A DNA stretch of 64,000 nucleotides from Imperialibacter sp963977595 (GCF_048007035.1 NZ_CP180355.1:5270001-5334000); one strand, 5' to 3'; shown: positions 17,304-26,674, numbered from the stretch's first letter. The notes: generated from the letters alone by a model not told the origin. Program-made: numbers and translations.

Positions 17304-18893
17304 TCAACAAACCTTAAAGAAAGTTTTGCTTTGAGCCTCTTCTTTCTCAGCCAGCATGGCTTCAATCTTCTTCGCCGTTTTGGTAATGGCCAAGCCACCG
17401 AGGCCCGTGCACCGCAAGGTGTTGGGAATGGCATCGCCCACCTTCTTCATGGTTTCAATCACTTCATCCAATGGAATGACCTGATCATAATCGGCCAGCG
17501 CCATGTTGGCACAGGAGATAGCGGTAGAAGCAGCCATCACGTTTCGGTTCAAACAGGGGGCTTCCACCCGATCAGCGACCATGTCACAAATCATCCCTAA
17601 CGACGACTGAAGTGTCATGGAGGCCGCAGTTAATGACTGGCTAAGCGTTCCATTTTTTAATACCACAATGCCTGCCGCAGCCATGCCGGAACCTGAGCCG
17701 CATTCCGCCATACAACCGCCTACTTCTGCTGCAAACGTAGCATGTGCCGAAATGAACACACCAATGATGCCAGCGGCCAGCATCGCTTTTACCATGTCGT
17801 CCTGAGACAATTTTAAGGTAGTCGCTGTGCCAATGACGGCGCCTGGCAGTGCACCGCACGAACCGGCTGTGGGCGCTGCTACGATGACACCCATCGAGCT
17901 TTTTACTTCCATCATCGCAGAAGTATAAAGCGTAACGGTATTGAGGACATCGCCTTCTACCAGGGTTTTCTTTTCCATCTGCTTTTTGAAGTTGACCGAC
18001 TGAGGCCCCAGGATACGGTCTTCATAAGTGGTGCCTTTTACGCCAATTTCAATGGCATTTTGCATAATGGAAACAATGGCACGCATTTTCTCAAAGACTT
18101 CTTCGTGGGAAATGGCTCCTCTTGCACTTTCGTAGTGCACGGCAAGCTCCCATAGCGAAAGATTTTTGCCTTCGTTGTATGCCAGCATTTCTTCGGCCGT
18201 AATAAACGGCACCTGCAGGTTCTTGCGAGCCAACACCGGAAGTACAGGCGATAGCTTCTTGATTCGGAGTTGGCTGTCGAACTGCTGCAATTCCCCGATG
18301 ATGTCTGGAGTGACAAATTGATTTGACTTGACCTCTACAAAAAGCTGATCGCCGTGGTAAACATTGATCTCATCATAAGCTATCGAACCTTTCAAAAAAT
18401 CAGCCACCTGATCAGGCGACTTTGTATAGATCAACGTTTCATAAAAATCTCCAGCCATTAACACCGCCGCACCGTCAATTTCGATCACCTGAATCATGCC
18501 CCCACCGGTAGACAGTGCCGTGAGTGTATGCTTTTCTTTCGGATTTTTTAGGGTGAGCTTGTAGGTGTTGGGGTGTGTGGCACCAATGGGGTGAATGTCG
18601 ATGGTGATTTTTATACCTGCTTCATCTATCGCCCGCAAGTAGTTGGGTAGTCGTTCGTCGTAGGCTTCCCATCCCAGGAAACCACCAAACAAACCCATGT
18701 CGGAGCCTTGTCCCTTGTGTGTGGTGGCCAGCGACCCGTTTGGGTCAAACTCAATATTTACCTCCGTGATGTTTTCGTCCATCAAATCTCTGCACAGCCT
18801 GCCGATGCGTAGCGATGCAGCGCAGTGAGAGCTGGAGGGGCCACGCATTACCGGACCGATTACGTCATTGAATATGCTGGGATAGCTTTCCAT
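17304..18893 (-). CDS. sdaA: L-serine ammonia-lyase (L-serine dehydratase), iron-sulfur-dependent, single chain
   Basis: 529 residues, ATG start. L-serine is deaminated to pyruvate and ammonia with a [4Fe-4S] cluster. The beta domain comes first, with SIFNDVIGPVMRGPSSSH (residues 6-23), and the alpha domain from about 230, with TAGSCGALPG, GGCMAECGSGSGMAAA and EAPCLNRNVMAASTAISCANMAL carrying the cluster cysteines. A region between them resembles the ACT-like part of bacterial beta subunits. The one-chain layout matches type II enzymes, but 529 residues is longer than the roughly 455 of E. coli SdaA. It is divergent from the TauE/SafE gene at 18972, with 78 bp for both promoters. Confidence 0.93.
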   Translation of the reverse strand: MESYPSIFNDVIGPVMRGPSSSHCAASLRIGRLCRDLMDENITEVNIEFDPNGSLATTHKGQGSDMGLFGGFLGWEAYDERLPNYLRAIDEAGIKITIDIHPIGATHPNTYKLTLKNPKEKHTLTALSTGGGMIQVIEIDGAAVLMAGDFYETLIYTKSPDQVADFLKGSIAYDEINVYHGDQLFVEVKSNQFVTPDIIGELQQFDSQLRIKKLSPVLPVLARKNLQVPFITAEEMLAYNEGKNLSLWELAVHYESARGAISHEEVFEKMRAIVSIMQNAIEIGVKGTTYEDRILGPQSVNFKKQMEKKTLVEGDVLNTVTLYTSAMMEVKSSMGVIVAAPTAGSCGALPGAVIGTATTLKLSQDDMVKAMLAAGIIGVFISAHATFAAEVGGCMAECGSGSGMAAAGIVVLKNGTLSQSLTAASMTLQSSLGMICDMVADRVEAPCLNRNVMAASTAISCANMALADYDQVIPLDEVIETMKKVGDAIPNTLRCTGLGGLAITKTAKKIEAMLAEKEEAQSKTFFKVC

Positions 18894-18971
18894 GGGCAGT
18901 AAATTTTAAGAGATCACCCATCAATTTAAGAAATTTGTTTCATTATTTGCAGGCCTACCAACAGGTTATCT

Positions 18972-19835
18972 ATGATTACAATTATCTGGACTGTTTTAGT
19001 GCTGCTAGCCATTTGGATTGCAGTCGTTCTCTTTCTTGATTATCTGAAGCACCGCACCGAACTGGAGGGCAACAGCTGGACAAAAACAGGATTGATAGGG
19101 ATGGTTGGTAATTTCTTCGACACGCTGGGCATCGGCTCCTTCGCCATTGAAACTGCACTGCTGAAATTCATGAAGCAAACAGAGGATCGGTTGATGCCGG
19201 GAACCCTCAATGTAGGCAATGCCATTCCGACCATGGCGCAGGCAATTATCTTCATACGAATTGTAGAGGTAGAACCATGGACGCTTGTATTGATGGTGGT
19301 AGCTTCTGGTGCAGGTGCGTTGCTGGGGGCAGGAATAGTAGCGAAATTACCTGAGAATGTCATCCGGCTCACCATGGGTATTGCCCTTCTCATCACAGCG
19401 GGTTTTATGGTGGCCACAAAAATGAACTGGATAGAAGGTGGAGGAGAGGCGATTGGTCTTGCAGGGGGTAAGCTGATATTGGCGGTAGCTGCCAATTTTG
19501 TCCTGGGGGCGATTATGACGGCAGGTATCGGACTTTATGCGCCGTGCATGGCCCTCGTTTTTGCTTTAGGCATGTCTCCTGCAGTAGCTTTTCCTATCAT
19601 GATGGGTTCGTGTGCCTTCCTGATGCCCATGGCCTCTTACCGTTTTATCAAAGCAGGTGCTTATAACAGAAAAGCCGCCTTTGCGATTGCCACAACAGGC
19701 CTGATAGGCGTATTCATAGCGGCTTTTGTGGTGAAGTCATTGGAGCTGGATACCCTGCGATGGGTGGTGCTTGGGGTGATCCTTTATACCGCTGCAGTCA
19801 TGCTTCGGGCTGGTCTACGAAGTCAACAATATTAA
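18972..19835 (+). CDS. TauE/SafE family permease
   Basis: 287 residues, ATG start, about eight hydrophobic helices with the family's two repeated halves (MVGNFFDTLGIGSFAIET in the first, ANFVLGAIMTAGIGLYAPCM in the second). TauE/SafE proteins export or import small organosulfur anions or sulfite, or other organic anions. The next gene starts 12 bp downstream and encodes an ornithine-cyclodeaminase-family enzyme, so the two form an operon and probably handle a related metabolite. The divergent serine dehydratase hints at amino-acid breakdown, but the substrate is unknown. Confidence 0.88.
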   Translation: MITIIWTVLVLLAIWIAVVLFLDYLKHRTELEGNSWTKTGLIGMVGNFFDTLGIGSFAIETALLKFMKQTEDRLMPGTLNVGNAIPTMAQAIIFIRIVEVEPWTLVLMVVASGAGALLGAGIVAKLPENVIRLTMGIALLITAGFMVATKMNWIEGGGEAIGLAGGKLILAVAANFVLGAIMTAGIGLYAPCMALVFALGMSPAVAFPIMMGSCAFLMPMASYRFIKAGAYNRKAAFAIATTGLIGVFIAAFVVKSLELDTLRWVVLGVILYTAAVMLRAGLRSQQY

Positions 19836-19846
19836 ACAATTAGTGC

Positions 19847-20809
19847 ATGCTAATATTGCAGAATGACTTGATGGGCGACTTGCTTTCCCTCTCAGAAGTA
19901 ATTGACGTGGTGGAGAAAGCCATGATCGCTTATGAAAAGCAGGAAGTGATTGTTCCTTTGCGTATGCATATCGAAAAAGGAAAGAATACAATGATTTGCA
20001 TGCCGGCGTGGGGTGATCGTTATTTCGCCAATAAGCTGGTGAACGTATTTCCGGCGAATCGGGATAAAAACCTGCCCGTCAACATAGGGGCACTTGTGTT
20101 GAACGATGCAGAAACAGGGGAGGCGCTTGCGCTGATGAACGCTTCTAAGATAACCGCCCTCCGCACAGGCGCACTGGGTGCTATTGGCATTAAATATCTG
20201 ACGCCTGCGGACACTTCAAGTTTTGGGTTGATCGGTTGTGGCGTGATGGGCATCCATCTGGCCGCTCTTACGTGTAGGGTTCGGAAGATCTCCACCATCC
20301 ACTACCTGCATCGGTCAGATAGTGGTGCCGCCCGTTTGACGACTTTCATGCAAACCTATTTCCCCGATGTAGCGATAATGCCGAATTATTCAGCAGAGGA
20401 ATTGCTGAGCAAAACAAATGCTGTCATTGCGGCCACACCCTCCCCGACACCTGTTTTGCCAAACGACAGTAGTTTATTGAAGGGGAAGTGTTTTATCAGC
20501 ATTGGTTCCTTCAAGCCCTCCATGCAAGAGCTGCCCGACGAAGTGTTTAGACTGGCCGGTAAATTATTTATGGATTCAGAGTTTGCCAGGGTGGAACCTG
20601 GGGATTGTATCAATCCGGTAAAGAAGGGCATCTTAAAGGAAACTGATCTGCTTACGCTTGGAAAATTAATTACTAAAGATGCAAGCGTTGATGTTCAACA
20701 GACGACGGCGTACAAGTCGGCGGGCATGGCGGTGTACGATTTGTTTGTAGCGCAGGCCATGTATGAACGGGCACTGCAGTCCAATAGGGGCACCCAGGTA
20801 GCATTTTAG
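19847..20809 (+). CDS. Ornithine cyclodeaminase / mu-crystallin family protein
   Basis: 320 residues, ATG start. The family features are all visible: the N-terminal dimerisation part with LRMHIEKGKNTMICMPAW, KLVNVFPANRDKNLPVNIGA, the substrate-binding MNASKITALRTGALGAIG, and the NAD-binding GLIGCGVMGIHLAAL (about residues 128-142). Members include ornithine cyclodeaminase, ketimine and pyrroline-2-carboxylate reductases and alanine dehydrogenase. Which reaction occurs here cannot be told from the motifs. It is translated right behind the TauE/SafE permease. The IS element begins 81 bp after its stop. Confidence 0.88.
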   Translation: MLILQNDLMGDLLSLSEVIDVVEKAMIAYEKQEVIVPLRMHIEKGKNTMICMPAWGDRYFANKLVNVFPANRDKNLPVNIGALVLNDAETGEALALMNASKITALRTGALGAIGIKYLTPADTSSFGLIGCGVMGIHLAALTCRVRKISTIHYLHRSDSGAARLTTFMQTYFPDVAIMPNYSAEELLSKTNAVIAATPSPTPVLPNDSSLLKGKCFISIGSFKPSMQELPDEVFRLAGKLFMDSEFARVEPGDCINPVKKGILKETDLLTLGKLITKDASVDVQQTTAYKSAGMAVYDLFVAQAMYERALQSNRGTQVAF

Positions 20810-20881
20810 GTCACCAAAATGGGGCTAATTTTTGACCCTTGTGGCCGACCTTATGGCAGCAATGGCTAAAGTTGCTGGCGT

Positions 20882-20890
20882 GTGAGACAC
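20882..20890 (+). repeat. Target site duplication, left copy
   Basis: gtgagacac, repeated at 22409-22417. The two copies flank the IS element directly. The target lies within a family C palindrome. Confidence 0.85.
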
Positions 20891-22408
20891 CATAGCCGTC
20901 AACCTAAGAAATAATTGGTGGATATGGCAAGGCCATTCCGCATGGCCGAGTTTTATTTTCCATGTTTTTTGAAAGCCATTTATCGGAATGGCCGACCGTT
21001 TTTGTTGATCTAATTTACTGGTTTAAGACTACATTTAAGTATGTTTTGGTAAGAATATCTGATACTTTTTTTTGCCCTTTTTTATACTCTTTTTCATGAA
21101 ATGCGTTGCTGATTCGATACAAATCCGTCAGCCATTCGATGAGTCGGTGACTGTTTTGCAGCACAGGTAATGTTAACACTTTAGATCGCCCTTGTAGCGT
21201 ACTGACTAGCTTATGAAAGCTCAAATCCTTTTGGGTTAAATTCTTTAAGTGATTAAGAAAAGTCCAGTTTAACATTACCCACAGCAGCTTGATGAGAATG
21301 ATGCATTCTAAACGGGTCGCATTCACTGGGTGTATTTTATGTAATCTCATCACACTTTTCCAGGTTTTAAAGACAAGTTCTACCTGCCATCTCAATGTGT
21401 AGAGATCATAAATCTGAGAGGCGGTACATTTTTCCCTTTCCACGTTGGTTACAAATAGATTCAAGCCAATGGCCTCTAACACGTCAGTCCCTAATTTTCT
21501 ATTCGCTGATTTCTTCCTTAAGCGTTTCTGCTTTTGTTCTTTTGTGAGCAAATTAGCCACAAGCCGTACCTTAGTACGAGTTTTTTCGCCAACATATACA
21601 TCCATGTCCAGATACCTTTCTTTCTTTTCCTTTAATAAGCTGATAATAGAGGCTGTTGGAAGTAATGAGTATTCTCCCTCCTTGAGGATATAGAAATTCC
21701 ATTGTGACTTTGCCCTGCTGATAAAGTAGATGTCTTTGCTGCTTAGCTCTTTAAATGCCTTAGGAGAAAAATACCCTAAATCTCTTAGCAATAATGTTTT
21801 GGGAGGTACCTTCTCAATATTCTTCATCCCCTCAATGCTATCAGAATCTCGTGATGAGCCAATGGAAATCTCGGTTACCTTAGAGCCTAGCAACTGATAC
21901 TCAAATTGGATTTGAACACTGGCTTCCCTTCCCTCTCCTCCATACCCAGGAAAAGTATCTGCTACCTTTTTGGATACTTTAAATTCTGAACTATCCATGA
22001 TACGGATATCAGTAAACCAACTGGAGGGAATGCTTTCTTCTGAATTATGGGCCATTTGCTGTGTCAATACCTCTTGGAGAAGTCCTGCAAGCATCTGTTT
22101 TGTGTTTTTATTGAAACGCTTATCAAGAGCTTGTTTAGAAACACTCACGCCATGATGATGTGCAAGATCTATACTGTATTCAGATAGAGAAGGGCATTTG
22201 CCATTATTGCTAAAAAAAACCACGTCCAGAAATGCCTTTGGCGAAATGACCGACTTACGCTTTTTGAATGACGATGCTTTTGCAATGGCCTCAATACGCT
22301 CATCAGAAACAAATTTTGAGAGGTATTTTGAGAAATTCCTGATTTTTCGGCACAAAATCGAGTTCAGTTTCTTTTCCTAGCCCTTTTTCGCTTAGGTTGA
22401 CGGCTATG
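20891..22408 (-). mobile_element. IS4-family insertion sequence, complete
   Basis: 1518 bp. The ends are perfect 18-bp inverted repeats (catagccgtcaacctaag at 20891-20908 and its inverse at 22391-22408). A 9-bp direct duplication (gtgagacac) borders both ends, as expected for IS4-type transposition. One transposase gene fills most of the element. An inner dyad, ggccattccg/cggaatggcc, lies in the region behind the transposase stop and may terminate inward read-through. Confidence 0.93.
21015..22355 (-). CDS. IS4-family transposase (DDE)
   Basis: 446 residues. The start is not ATG: TTG at 22355 is the best choice, with CTG and ATT codons a few positions upstream behind an aggaaa stretch. The DDE_Tnp_1 core is visible: IRIMDSSEFKVSKK (first Asp), KTLLLRDLGYFSPKAF (second Asp) and the IS4 signature YTLRWQVELVFKTWKSVMRLH with the Y-(2)R-(3)E-(6)K pattern carrying the catalytic Glu. 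The N-terminal SPKAFLDVVFFSNNG region is the DNA-binding part. No frameshift or internal stop, so the element may still move. Confidence 0.92.
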   Translation of the reverse strand: MCRKIRNFSKYLSKFVSDERIEAIAKASSFKKRKSVISPKAFLDVVFFSNNGKCPSLSEYSIDLAHHHGVSVSKQALDKRFNKNTKQMLAGLLQEVLTQQMAHNSEESIPSSWFTDIRIMDSSEFKVSKKVADTFPGYGGEGREASVQIQFEYQLLGSKVTEISIGSSRDSDSIEGMKNIEKVPPKTLLLRDLGYFSPKAFKELSSKDIYFISRAKSQWNFYILKEGEYSLLPTASIISLLKEKKERYLDMDVYVGEKTRTKVRLVANLLTKEQKQKRLRKKSANRKLGTDVLEAIGLNLFVTNVEREKCTASQIYDLYTLRWQVELVFKTWKSVMRLHKIHPVNATRLECIILIKLLWVMLNWTFLNHLKNLTQKDLSFHKLVSTLQGRSKVLTLPVLQNSHRLIEWLTDLYRISNAFHEKEYKKGQKKVSDILTKTYLNVVLNQ

Positions 22409-22417
22409 GTGAGACAC
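22409..22417 (+). repeat. Target site duplication, right copy
   Basis: gtgagacac, identical to 20882-20890. Joining the flanks without the element restores ctggcgtgtgagacacaggc, a family C palindrome. Confidence 0.85.
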
Positions 22418-22432
22418 AGGCCAGAACCACCA

Positions 22433-22843
22433 TTAAGCTTCTTCATCGGGCCATCCGAGGTAGCAGGCCAATAAACCCAGGGGAAGGAAAAGCAGGATCA
22501 GGTACCTTCCGTCGTTGGCCAGCACGTAGTCGGTGGGGTTCAAGGGGTCGTAGTAGATGCGAACATGGTGATCTTCTGCACCTGTGGCTGGTGATTCACT
22601 TTCTTCGTCATCATCTTCTTCGCTAATGTGATGGATCACACCTTCATGATCAGTAAAATCCATGAGTGTCAATCGTTCCGCCTCCGGCCCATCCGTATTC
22701 AGCACTTGCCCTGTAATGATGGCCTCGGTGGGCGTCCAATAGAGCTGCGCATAGAGATAGTTCAAAGGAACGAGGACGCTAGTAGCCACAAGCGCTACGC
22801 CGGGAATGAGAAACCAGAGTTGATAGAGTTTGAACTTTCTCAT
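22433..22843 (-). CDS. DUF3592-type membrane protein
   Basis: 136 residues, ATG start. One TM helix near residues 8-30 and one near 112-130 bracket an outward domain with WTPTEAIITGQVLN and VRIYYDPLNPTDYVL, the strand pattern and 'v.v.YdP.nP....' motif of DUF3592. An acidic stretch (EEDDDEESESP) interrupts the domain. Function unknown. The gene starts next to the IS element but looks undisturbed. Confidence 0.7.
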   Translation of the reverse strand: MRKFKLYQLWFLIPGVALVATSVLVPLNYLYAQLYWTPTEAIITGQVLNTDGPEAERLTLMDFTDHEGVIHHISEEDDDEESESPATGAEDHHVRIYYDPLNPTDYVLANDGRYLILLFLPLGLLACYLGWPDEEA

Positions 22844-23039
22844 CGCTACGAGTACTGAAGGTTTTTTAGCTGAGGTACTTGAACGGTTGAAACAATGCTG
22901 TTAGTCATTTGATAAAATTAAACTTTGCAGTTGAGATTTTAAGCCAAATTATGCTTCAAAAATCGATTGTTGGTAGTGCATCTCAAAACATGCCAACAGC
23001 CCTTTCCACCTCAAGCTGCACAACCTGTGCGGGGTAACC

Positions 23040-23077
23040 AAAAAGGCCAGATCACGGCTGCCAACCGGTCTGGCCTG
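23040..23077 (-). terminator. Intrinsic terminator of the beta-barrel gene
   Basis: Read on the minus strand, aggccaga/tctggcct (23044-23051 and 23069-23076) form a stem followed by a T-run, 16 bp behind the stop of the gene at 23093. Confidence 0.7.
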
Positions 23078-23092
23078 GTATGTTGCTGATTG

Positions 23093-23773
23093 CTATTTAT
23101 TGATTTTAATATTGGTTCCTATCTCTGCATAAAAGGGGATCGTTGGGTTCGTTTTAAAATCCTGAGTGACCACTTTCCCAACTCTGAACAGTGCGTCTAC
23201 ACTGGCAAATGAAATCCCCGTTTGCAAACCATAGCTGAAGTTTCCGCCTGTTGCAGGTTGGTACCAGCCGTTTTTCACGTCAGGGAAGTTTTCCCTGAAC
23301 TTATCTGAATGCTCGAAATGAGTGACAATCGCTTTATCGAAGCCAAATTCGCCAGCAACAAACCACCTGCTTTGGTAATAGCCAACGGCCGCTTTGAACT
23401 CGCTGCCAAAGTTTTGCAGCGTGGCCATTGGGTTTTCGTACCGGCGGTAGATGCCATACACTGAAGCACTTACGTGAAAGTTGTTGAACTCATACAGGTC
23501 TGCCACACCACCGACTTTCGTTTTGAAATCGTCGAGCACCTTGTTACCCACCGGAGTGGAGAAATCGATAGTAGCCAAAATGGGAATTGGCGATGACAGC
23601 TGGCGGCTGTAGCCTGCGCCGTACACAAAGGCATAGTCGAAGCCCGCATGGGCGTGTGCTATATGGCGTTGCTCTTTTTCCAAACCAGCCCAGTTAATGG
23701 TTTGACTATGAGCGATGTTGATGAAAATGGCCGGAAGGATTAAAAGAAGAAATATTTTCTTGCTGAGGATCAT
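23093..23773 (-). CDS. Outer-membrane beta-barrel protein, hypothetical
   Basis: 226 residues, ATG start, signal peptide 1-23 (ending FINIAHSQ). The mature part shows alternating strands with aromatic girdles (FDYAFVYGAGYSRQL, FHVSASVYGIYRRYE, WFVAGEFGFDKAIVTH, SYGLQTGISFASVDALF) and a closing strand AEIGTNIKINK, as in 8-10-stranded barrels. No specific family recognised. It is followed by its own terminator. Confidence 0.65.
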   Translation of the reverse strand: MILSKKIFLLLILPAIFINIAHSQTINWAGLEKEQRHIAHAHAGFDYAFVYGAGYSRQLSSPIPILATIDFSTPVGNKVLDDFKTKVGGVADLYEFNNFHVSASVYGIYRRYENPMATLQNFGSEFKAAVGYYQSRWFVAGEFGFDKAIVTHFEHSDKFRENFPDVKNGWYQPATGGNFSYGLQTGISFASVDALFRVGKVVTQDFKTNPTIPFYAEIGTNIKINK

Positions 23774-23825
23774 TGGTATGATGATTTAAAAAATGAATCG
23801 AAGTTGTTTTGACGTTTGGTGAGGG

Positions 23826-24812
23826 CTATTTCATTGAATTGAGATAGTCCAGCATCACCGGATAGGTGTTGTTCCAACCCGTGGGAAACGACAGCATATC
23901 GTGCCCGGCGCCTTCCGTTTCGAAAAGCTTCACTGAAGGGTAGGGGGCTGACACTTTTTGTGCATGCTGGAGGCCGTATGCTTTGTTGTTGGCACTATAA
24001 ATGAAAAGCACCTGCGTAGTGTACTTGTTCAAATTGGTAGTCCAGTCGGGCTTTTGCTTATCGCCAATTTCGAGATAGGCATCAAAGGTAACTGCTCCAC
24101 CCCGCCATTCCTGAAGGCTGCCCTCATTCCCAATTTCGCTCGACTCCTGTGAGGTCAGCAACATGAATTTATAGTCCAGGATGGCGTGTTGGTCTGTTTT
24201 GCCTGTCACAAACTGGTCGGCATAAACGGCGTCATTAAGGCTCTCGCCGAAGTATTTGAATTTGCGGGAGCGTGTGATATAGTCTTCCACATCTTTCCAG
24301 ACCAGCCCCCCAGGTTCGGCGAGTATGGCTCCGTCGATGGCTGAGGGGTATTGATTGATGTAGGCCGATGCCAGCATGGCTCCCCACGAATGCCCCAGCA
24401 GGAAGACCTTTTGATTGGCATCGCTTCGAAAGTGTGAAATGATGCCGCTCAAATCGTCATACGCCACTTGCATGGTGTAATGCGATTTAGGAAACCGCTG
24501 AGAAAGTCCTGTACCCCGCTGGTCGTAAAAGACCACACGGTAGCCCTGGTTGGCAAACTCTTTGCAATTCAAAAGGTAGCGATAATCGGAACCGGGGCCG
24601 CCATGCAGCACTACCAGCAGGGGGCCATCAGCAGGCCCAAAGGCTTCGGCATGGAATAGGGCATTATTTAAGCTAACGGAGGGCAGCGAAGCGTTTTCGT
24701 CAACTGTTTTGGGAACTAAATTCCCCGAGTCATTGATGTCGAGGTCATCCTGACATCCAGAAAAAATACTCATGGTGAACATGGCACAAGCCAGAAAAAA
24801 ACGATGTTTCAT
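23826..24812 (-). CDS. Alpha/beta hydrolase lipoprotein, proline iminopeptidase-like
   Basis: 328 residues from the ATG at 24812 (MKHRFFLACAMFTMSIFSGC, lipobox Cys20); an upstream in-frame start would bury this leader. The hydrolase fold has the oxyanion motif HGGPGSDYRY, the nucleophile elbow GHSWGAMLA (Ser), and the C-terminal His in EGAGHDML. HGGPG and GHSWG together are typical of the S33 proline iminopeptidase group. It is an exported, lipid-anchored enzyme. The AraC-type regulator gene lies 112 bp upstream on the same strand and may control it. A second lipoprotein hydrolase of this type is encoded at 54673-55659. Confidence 0.85.
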   Translation of the reverse strand: MKHRFFLACAMFTMSIFSGCQDDLDINDSGNLVPKTVDENASLPSVSLNNALFHAEAFGPADGPLLVVLHGGPGSDYRYLLNCKEFANQGYRVVFYDQRGTGLSQRFPKSHYTMQVAYDDLSGIISHFRSDANQKVFLLGHSWGAMLASAYINQYPSAIDGAILAEPGGLVWKDVEDYITRSRKFKYFGESLNDAVYADQFVTGKTDQHAILDYKFMLLTSQESSEIGNEGSLQEWRGGAVTFDAYLEIGDKQKPDWTTNLNKYTTQVLFIYSANNKAYGLQHAQKVSAPYPSVKLFETEGAGHDMLSFPTGWNNTYPVMLDYLNSMK

Positions 24813-24924
24813 AAAATTGATTTTGATTTTTCCCCAAAGCTGCGGCGACAGGGTGGTTCCATCGCCCCACCCTATAAGTTGGCACCAGAAAAGTGTGTGA
24901 TTATTGAGAGGCAACTGCCCGGGG

Positions 24925-26079
24925 CTAGGTATGCAGGTAGGTAGTCGTTTGCTTCAGGTACTCCGACGGAGCAAGGCCGGTAACACTTTTGAAATTACGG
25001 TTGAAGGAGGTTTTGGAGTTAAAGCCGCAATCGAGGGCAAGGGCAAGCAACGTATATTTTTTGCTTTCCGGCAGAGCCACCAGGCGTTTAAACTCCTCCA
25101 CCCGCAATGTGTTGATGTAGTCGTAAAATGTCTTCCCCTCGAAAGTATTGATGACCTGCGACAGGTAGTGTGGATGCACGTCCAGTGCTTTGGCTAATTC
25201 TGTCAAAGTGAGTTCTGCGTTGGTGTGCAGCTTCTCCTTTTGCATGATCTCGCCCAACGAGCTGTGCAACTTGGCTGCTGCTTCGTCACTCAGGCCCGAT
25301 CGCTGGTATTTTGCTGCAGCTGGCTTGTCGTTTTGTCCGCTGACCGGTTCACCTGTGGAGGATGTGGCAGGCGCTGCCAACGCCGCATCAGGAAGGAGCC
25401 TTTCAGGTGTGGGATACCCCTGTGAAAAAATCCCCACTTGCTTGATTCCGAAATAGCCAAGGAAGAAGACGAACACCACCACGGCGTTAAAGATCATTAC
25501 ATCTTCGGCAAACAAAACAAAAAGCCAAATCAGACCAATGCCGTATATTAAATACCGCAGCCAGGCCAGATTGATCTTTTCTGCGGAAGAGAATTGATCC
25601 TGAATCGTTTTTTTATGCTCATTCAACTTCCATAGTGAAAGGCCAACATATACCACTCCGGAAATCATTATTGAGCTGATCATCACTAACATTTCGACCT
25701 CATACCCCGATCCCTCATTTTTAAACACTTCAATCTTCTGCTCTTCTGGCAGCAAAATGAAAGGGAGAAAAAGGCCATAAAGCAGCACGAAAGGGATGAA
25801 GTGTGCTGCTTTGTATTTCGCAGGGATATGTTGATTCGTTAATGCGCTGGTGTACAAAAACAGGAATGGGCCGTGGAGCAGCGGGAGCGGAAAGTTGAAG
25901 CCCAAAAGGAAGGGGAACGATAAAAATTGATCGGAAAAGGTCAAATAGAAAAAACACAAATGAACCCCGATGGCAGTAAGCCATGCAGCCAAAATCAAGT
26001 CTGCTTCCGATTTGCCCTTCTTTGTAATGAGTAAGACTGCCAGGAAAAAAGTCAGTATGATGCCAGCCAGGTAAAACAT
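24925..26079 (-). CDS. Membrane-anchored AraC-family transcriptional regulator
   Basis: 384 residues, ATG start. About seven hydrophobic helices (residues 1-235) form a membrane sensor domain, followed by a linker rich in Pro and Ala and a C-terminal AraC HTH (about 285-375) with LTLTELAKALDVHPHYLSQV and FNSKTSFNRNFKSVTGLAPS, the family's two helix-turn-helix motifs. The layout is frequent in Bacteroidota and places DNA binding at the inner membrane. The signal is unknown. The lipoprotein hydrolase downstream is the likely target. Confidence 0.9.
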   Translation of the reverse strand: MFYLAGIILTFFLAVLLITKKGKSEADLILAAWLTAIGVHLCFFYLTFSDQFLSFPFLLGFNFPLPLLHGPFLFLYTSALTNQHIPAKYKAAHFIPFVLLYGLFLPFILLPEEQKIEVFKNEGSGYEVEMLVMISSIMISGVVYVGLSLWKLNEHKKTIQDQFSSAEKINLAWLRYLIYGIGLIWLFVLFAEDVMIFNAVVVFVFFLGYFGIKQVGIFSQGYPTPERLLPDAALAAPATSSTGEPVSGQNDKPAAAKYQRSGLSDEAAAKLHSSLGEIMQKEKLHTNAELTLTELAKALDVHPHYLSQVINTFEGKTFYDYINTLRVEEFKRLVALPESKKYTLLALALDCGFNSKTSFNRNFKSVTGLAPSEYLKQTTTYLHT

Positions 26080-26208
26080 GTATCAGGGACGATGACGAGT
26101 CAGTTAATTCGGCAGGAAAGATAAAAGCACTTTTTTGGATAATGGACAGGGCTGAGGTTTATTTTCTGCGGCGCAAAAAAGAAGGTAAGCAAAAATATGA
26201 TGTATTGG

Positions 26209-26260
26209 GCAGGCGCTGGTAAGGACAGCTTGGCCTACTGGGGGGGCGTTGTCAGATGCA
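26209..26260. repeat. Family E repeat, degenerate copy
   Basis: gcaggcgctggtaaggacag...gttgtcagatgcac lines up with the copy at 26470 (shared core ...cttggcctactgggg). Confidence 0.45.
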
Positions 26261-26469
26261 CAAGCCTTTGTGCCGGTAGCTGCTAAGCGCTTGTCTCCCT
26301 ACCTTATAAGCGCTTATGAGAGGTGTAGTAAAGGCGTTAAAAGAAGTGAGACAACGCCTTATCGGAGCTGAGCAAAGGGCTTATCAGGAGGCTGTGGTGC
26401 GCACCACACATGGTCAGTGGTAGGCAGCATGGGTAGTGAGTGCTGGGCAGCAAAGGTAGTGGATGGTGG

Positions 26470-26523
26470 GCAGGCGTCGGTACGGCGAGCTTAGCCTATT
26501 GGGGAGGAGCCGTCAGACGCCGG
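26470..26523. repeat. Family E repeat, copy 2
   Basis: gcaggcgtcggtacggcgag...gccgtcagacgccgg, with both ends identical to the copy at 9423-9472 and a different core. Confidence 0.55.
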
Positions 26524-26674
26524 AAAGGGAATCCGGCCCTCTTTACTTGCAATTCCCTGCTAAAACCGGGCCAATTGGGGGGGTTAGGAAAGCTGATGTG
26601 TAACAAGCACCTGACACGGGCGTGGGAACTTTATGCCGTTCCTTTTTTACTAATAGTTAGCTGTTGTGATGCTT

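Larger units (their letters stand above)
26080..26674. other. Intergenic region with two family E repeats
   Basis: 595 bp without a gene. Family E copies lie at 26209-26260 and 26470-26523. A 12-bp palindrome ataagcgcttat lies near 26304-26315 within a run of gcgctt motifs. Confidence 0.5.
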
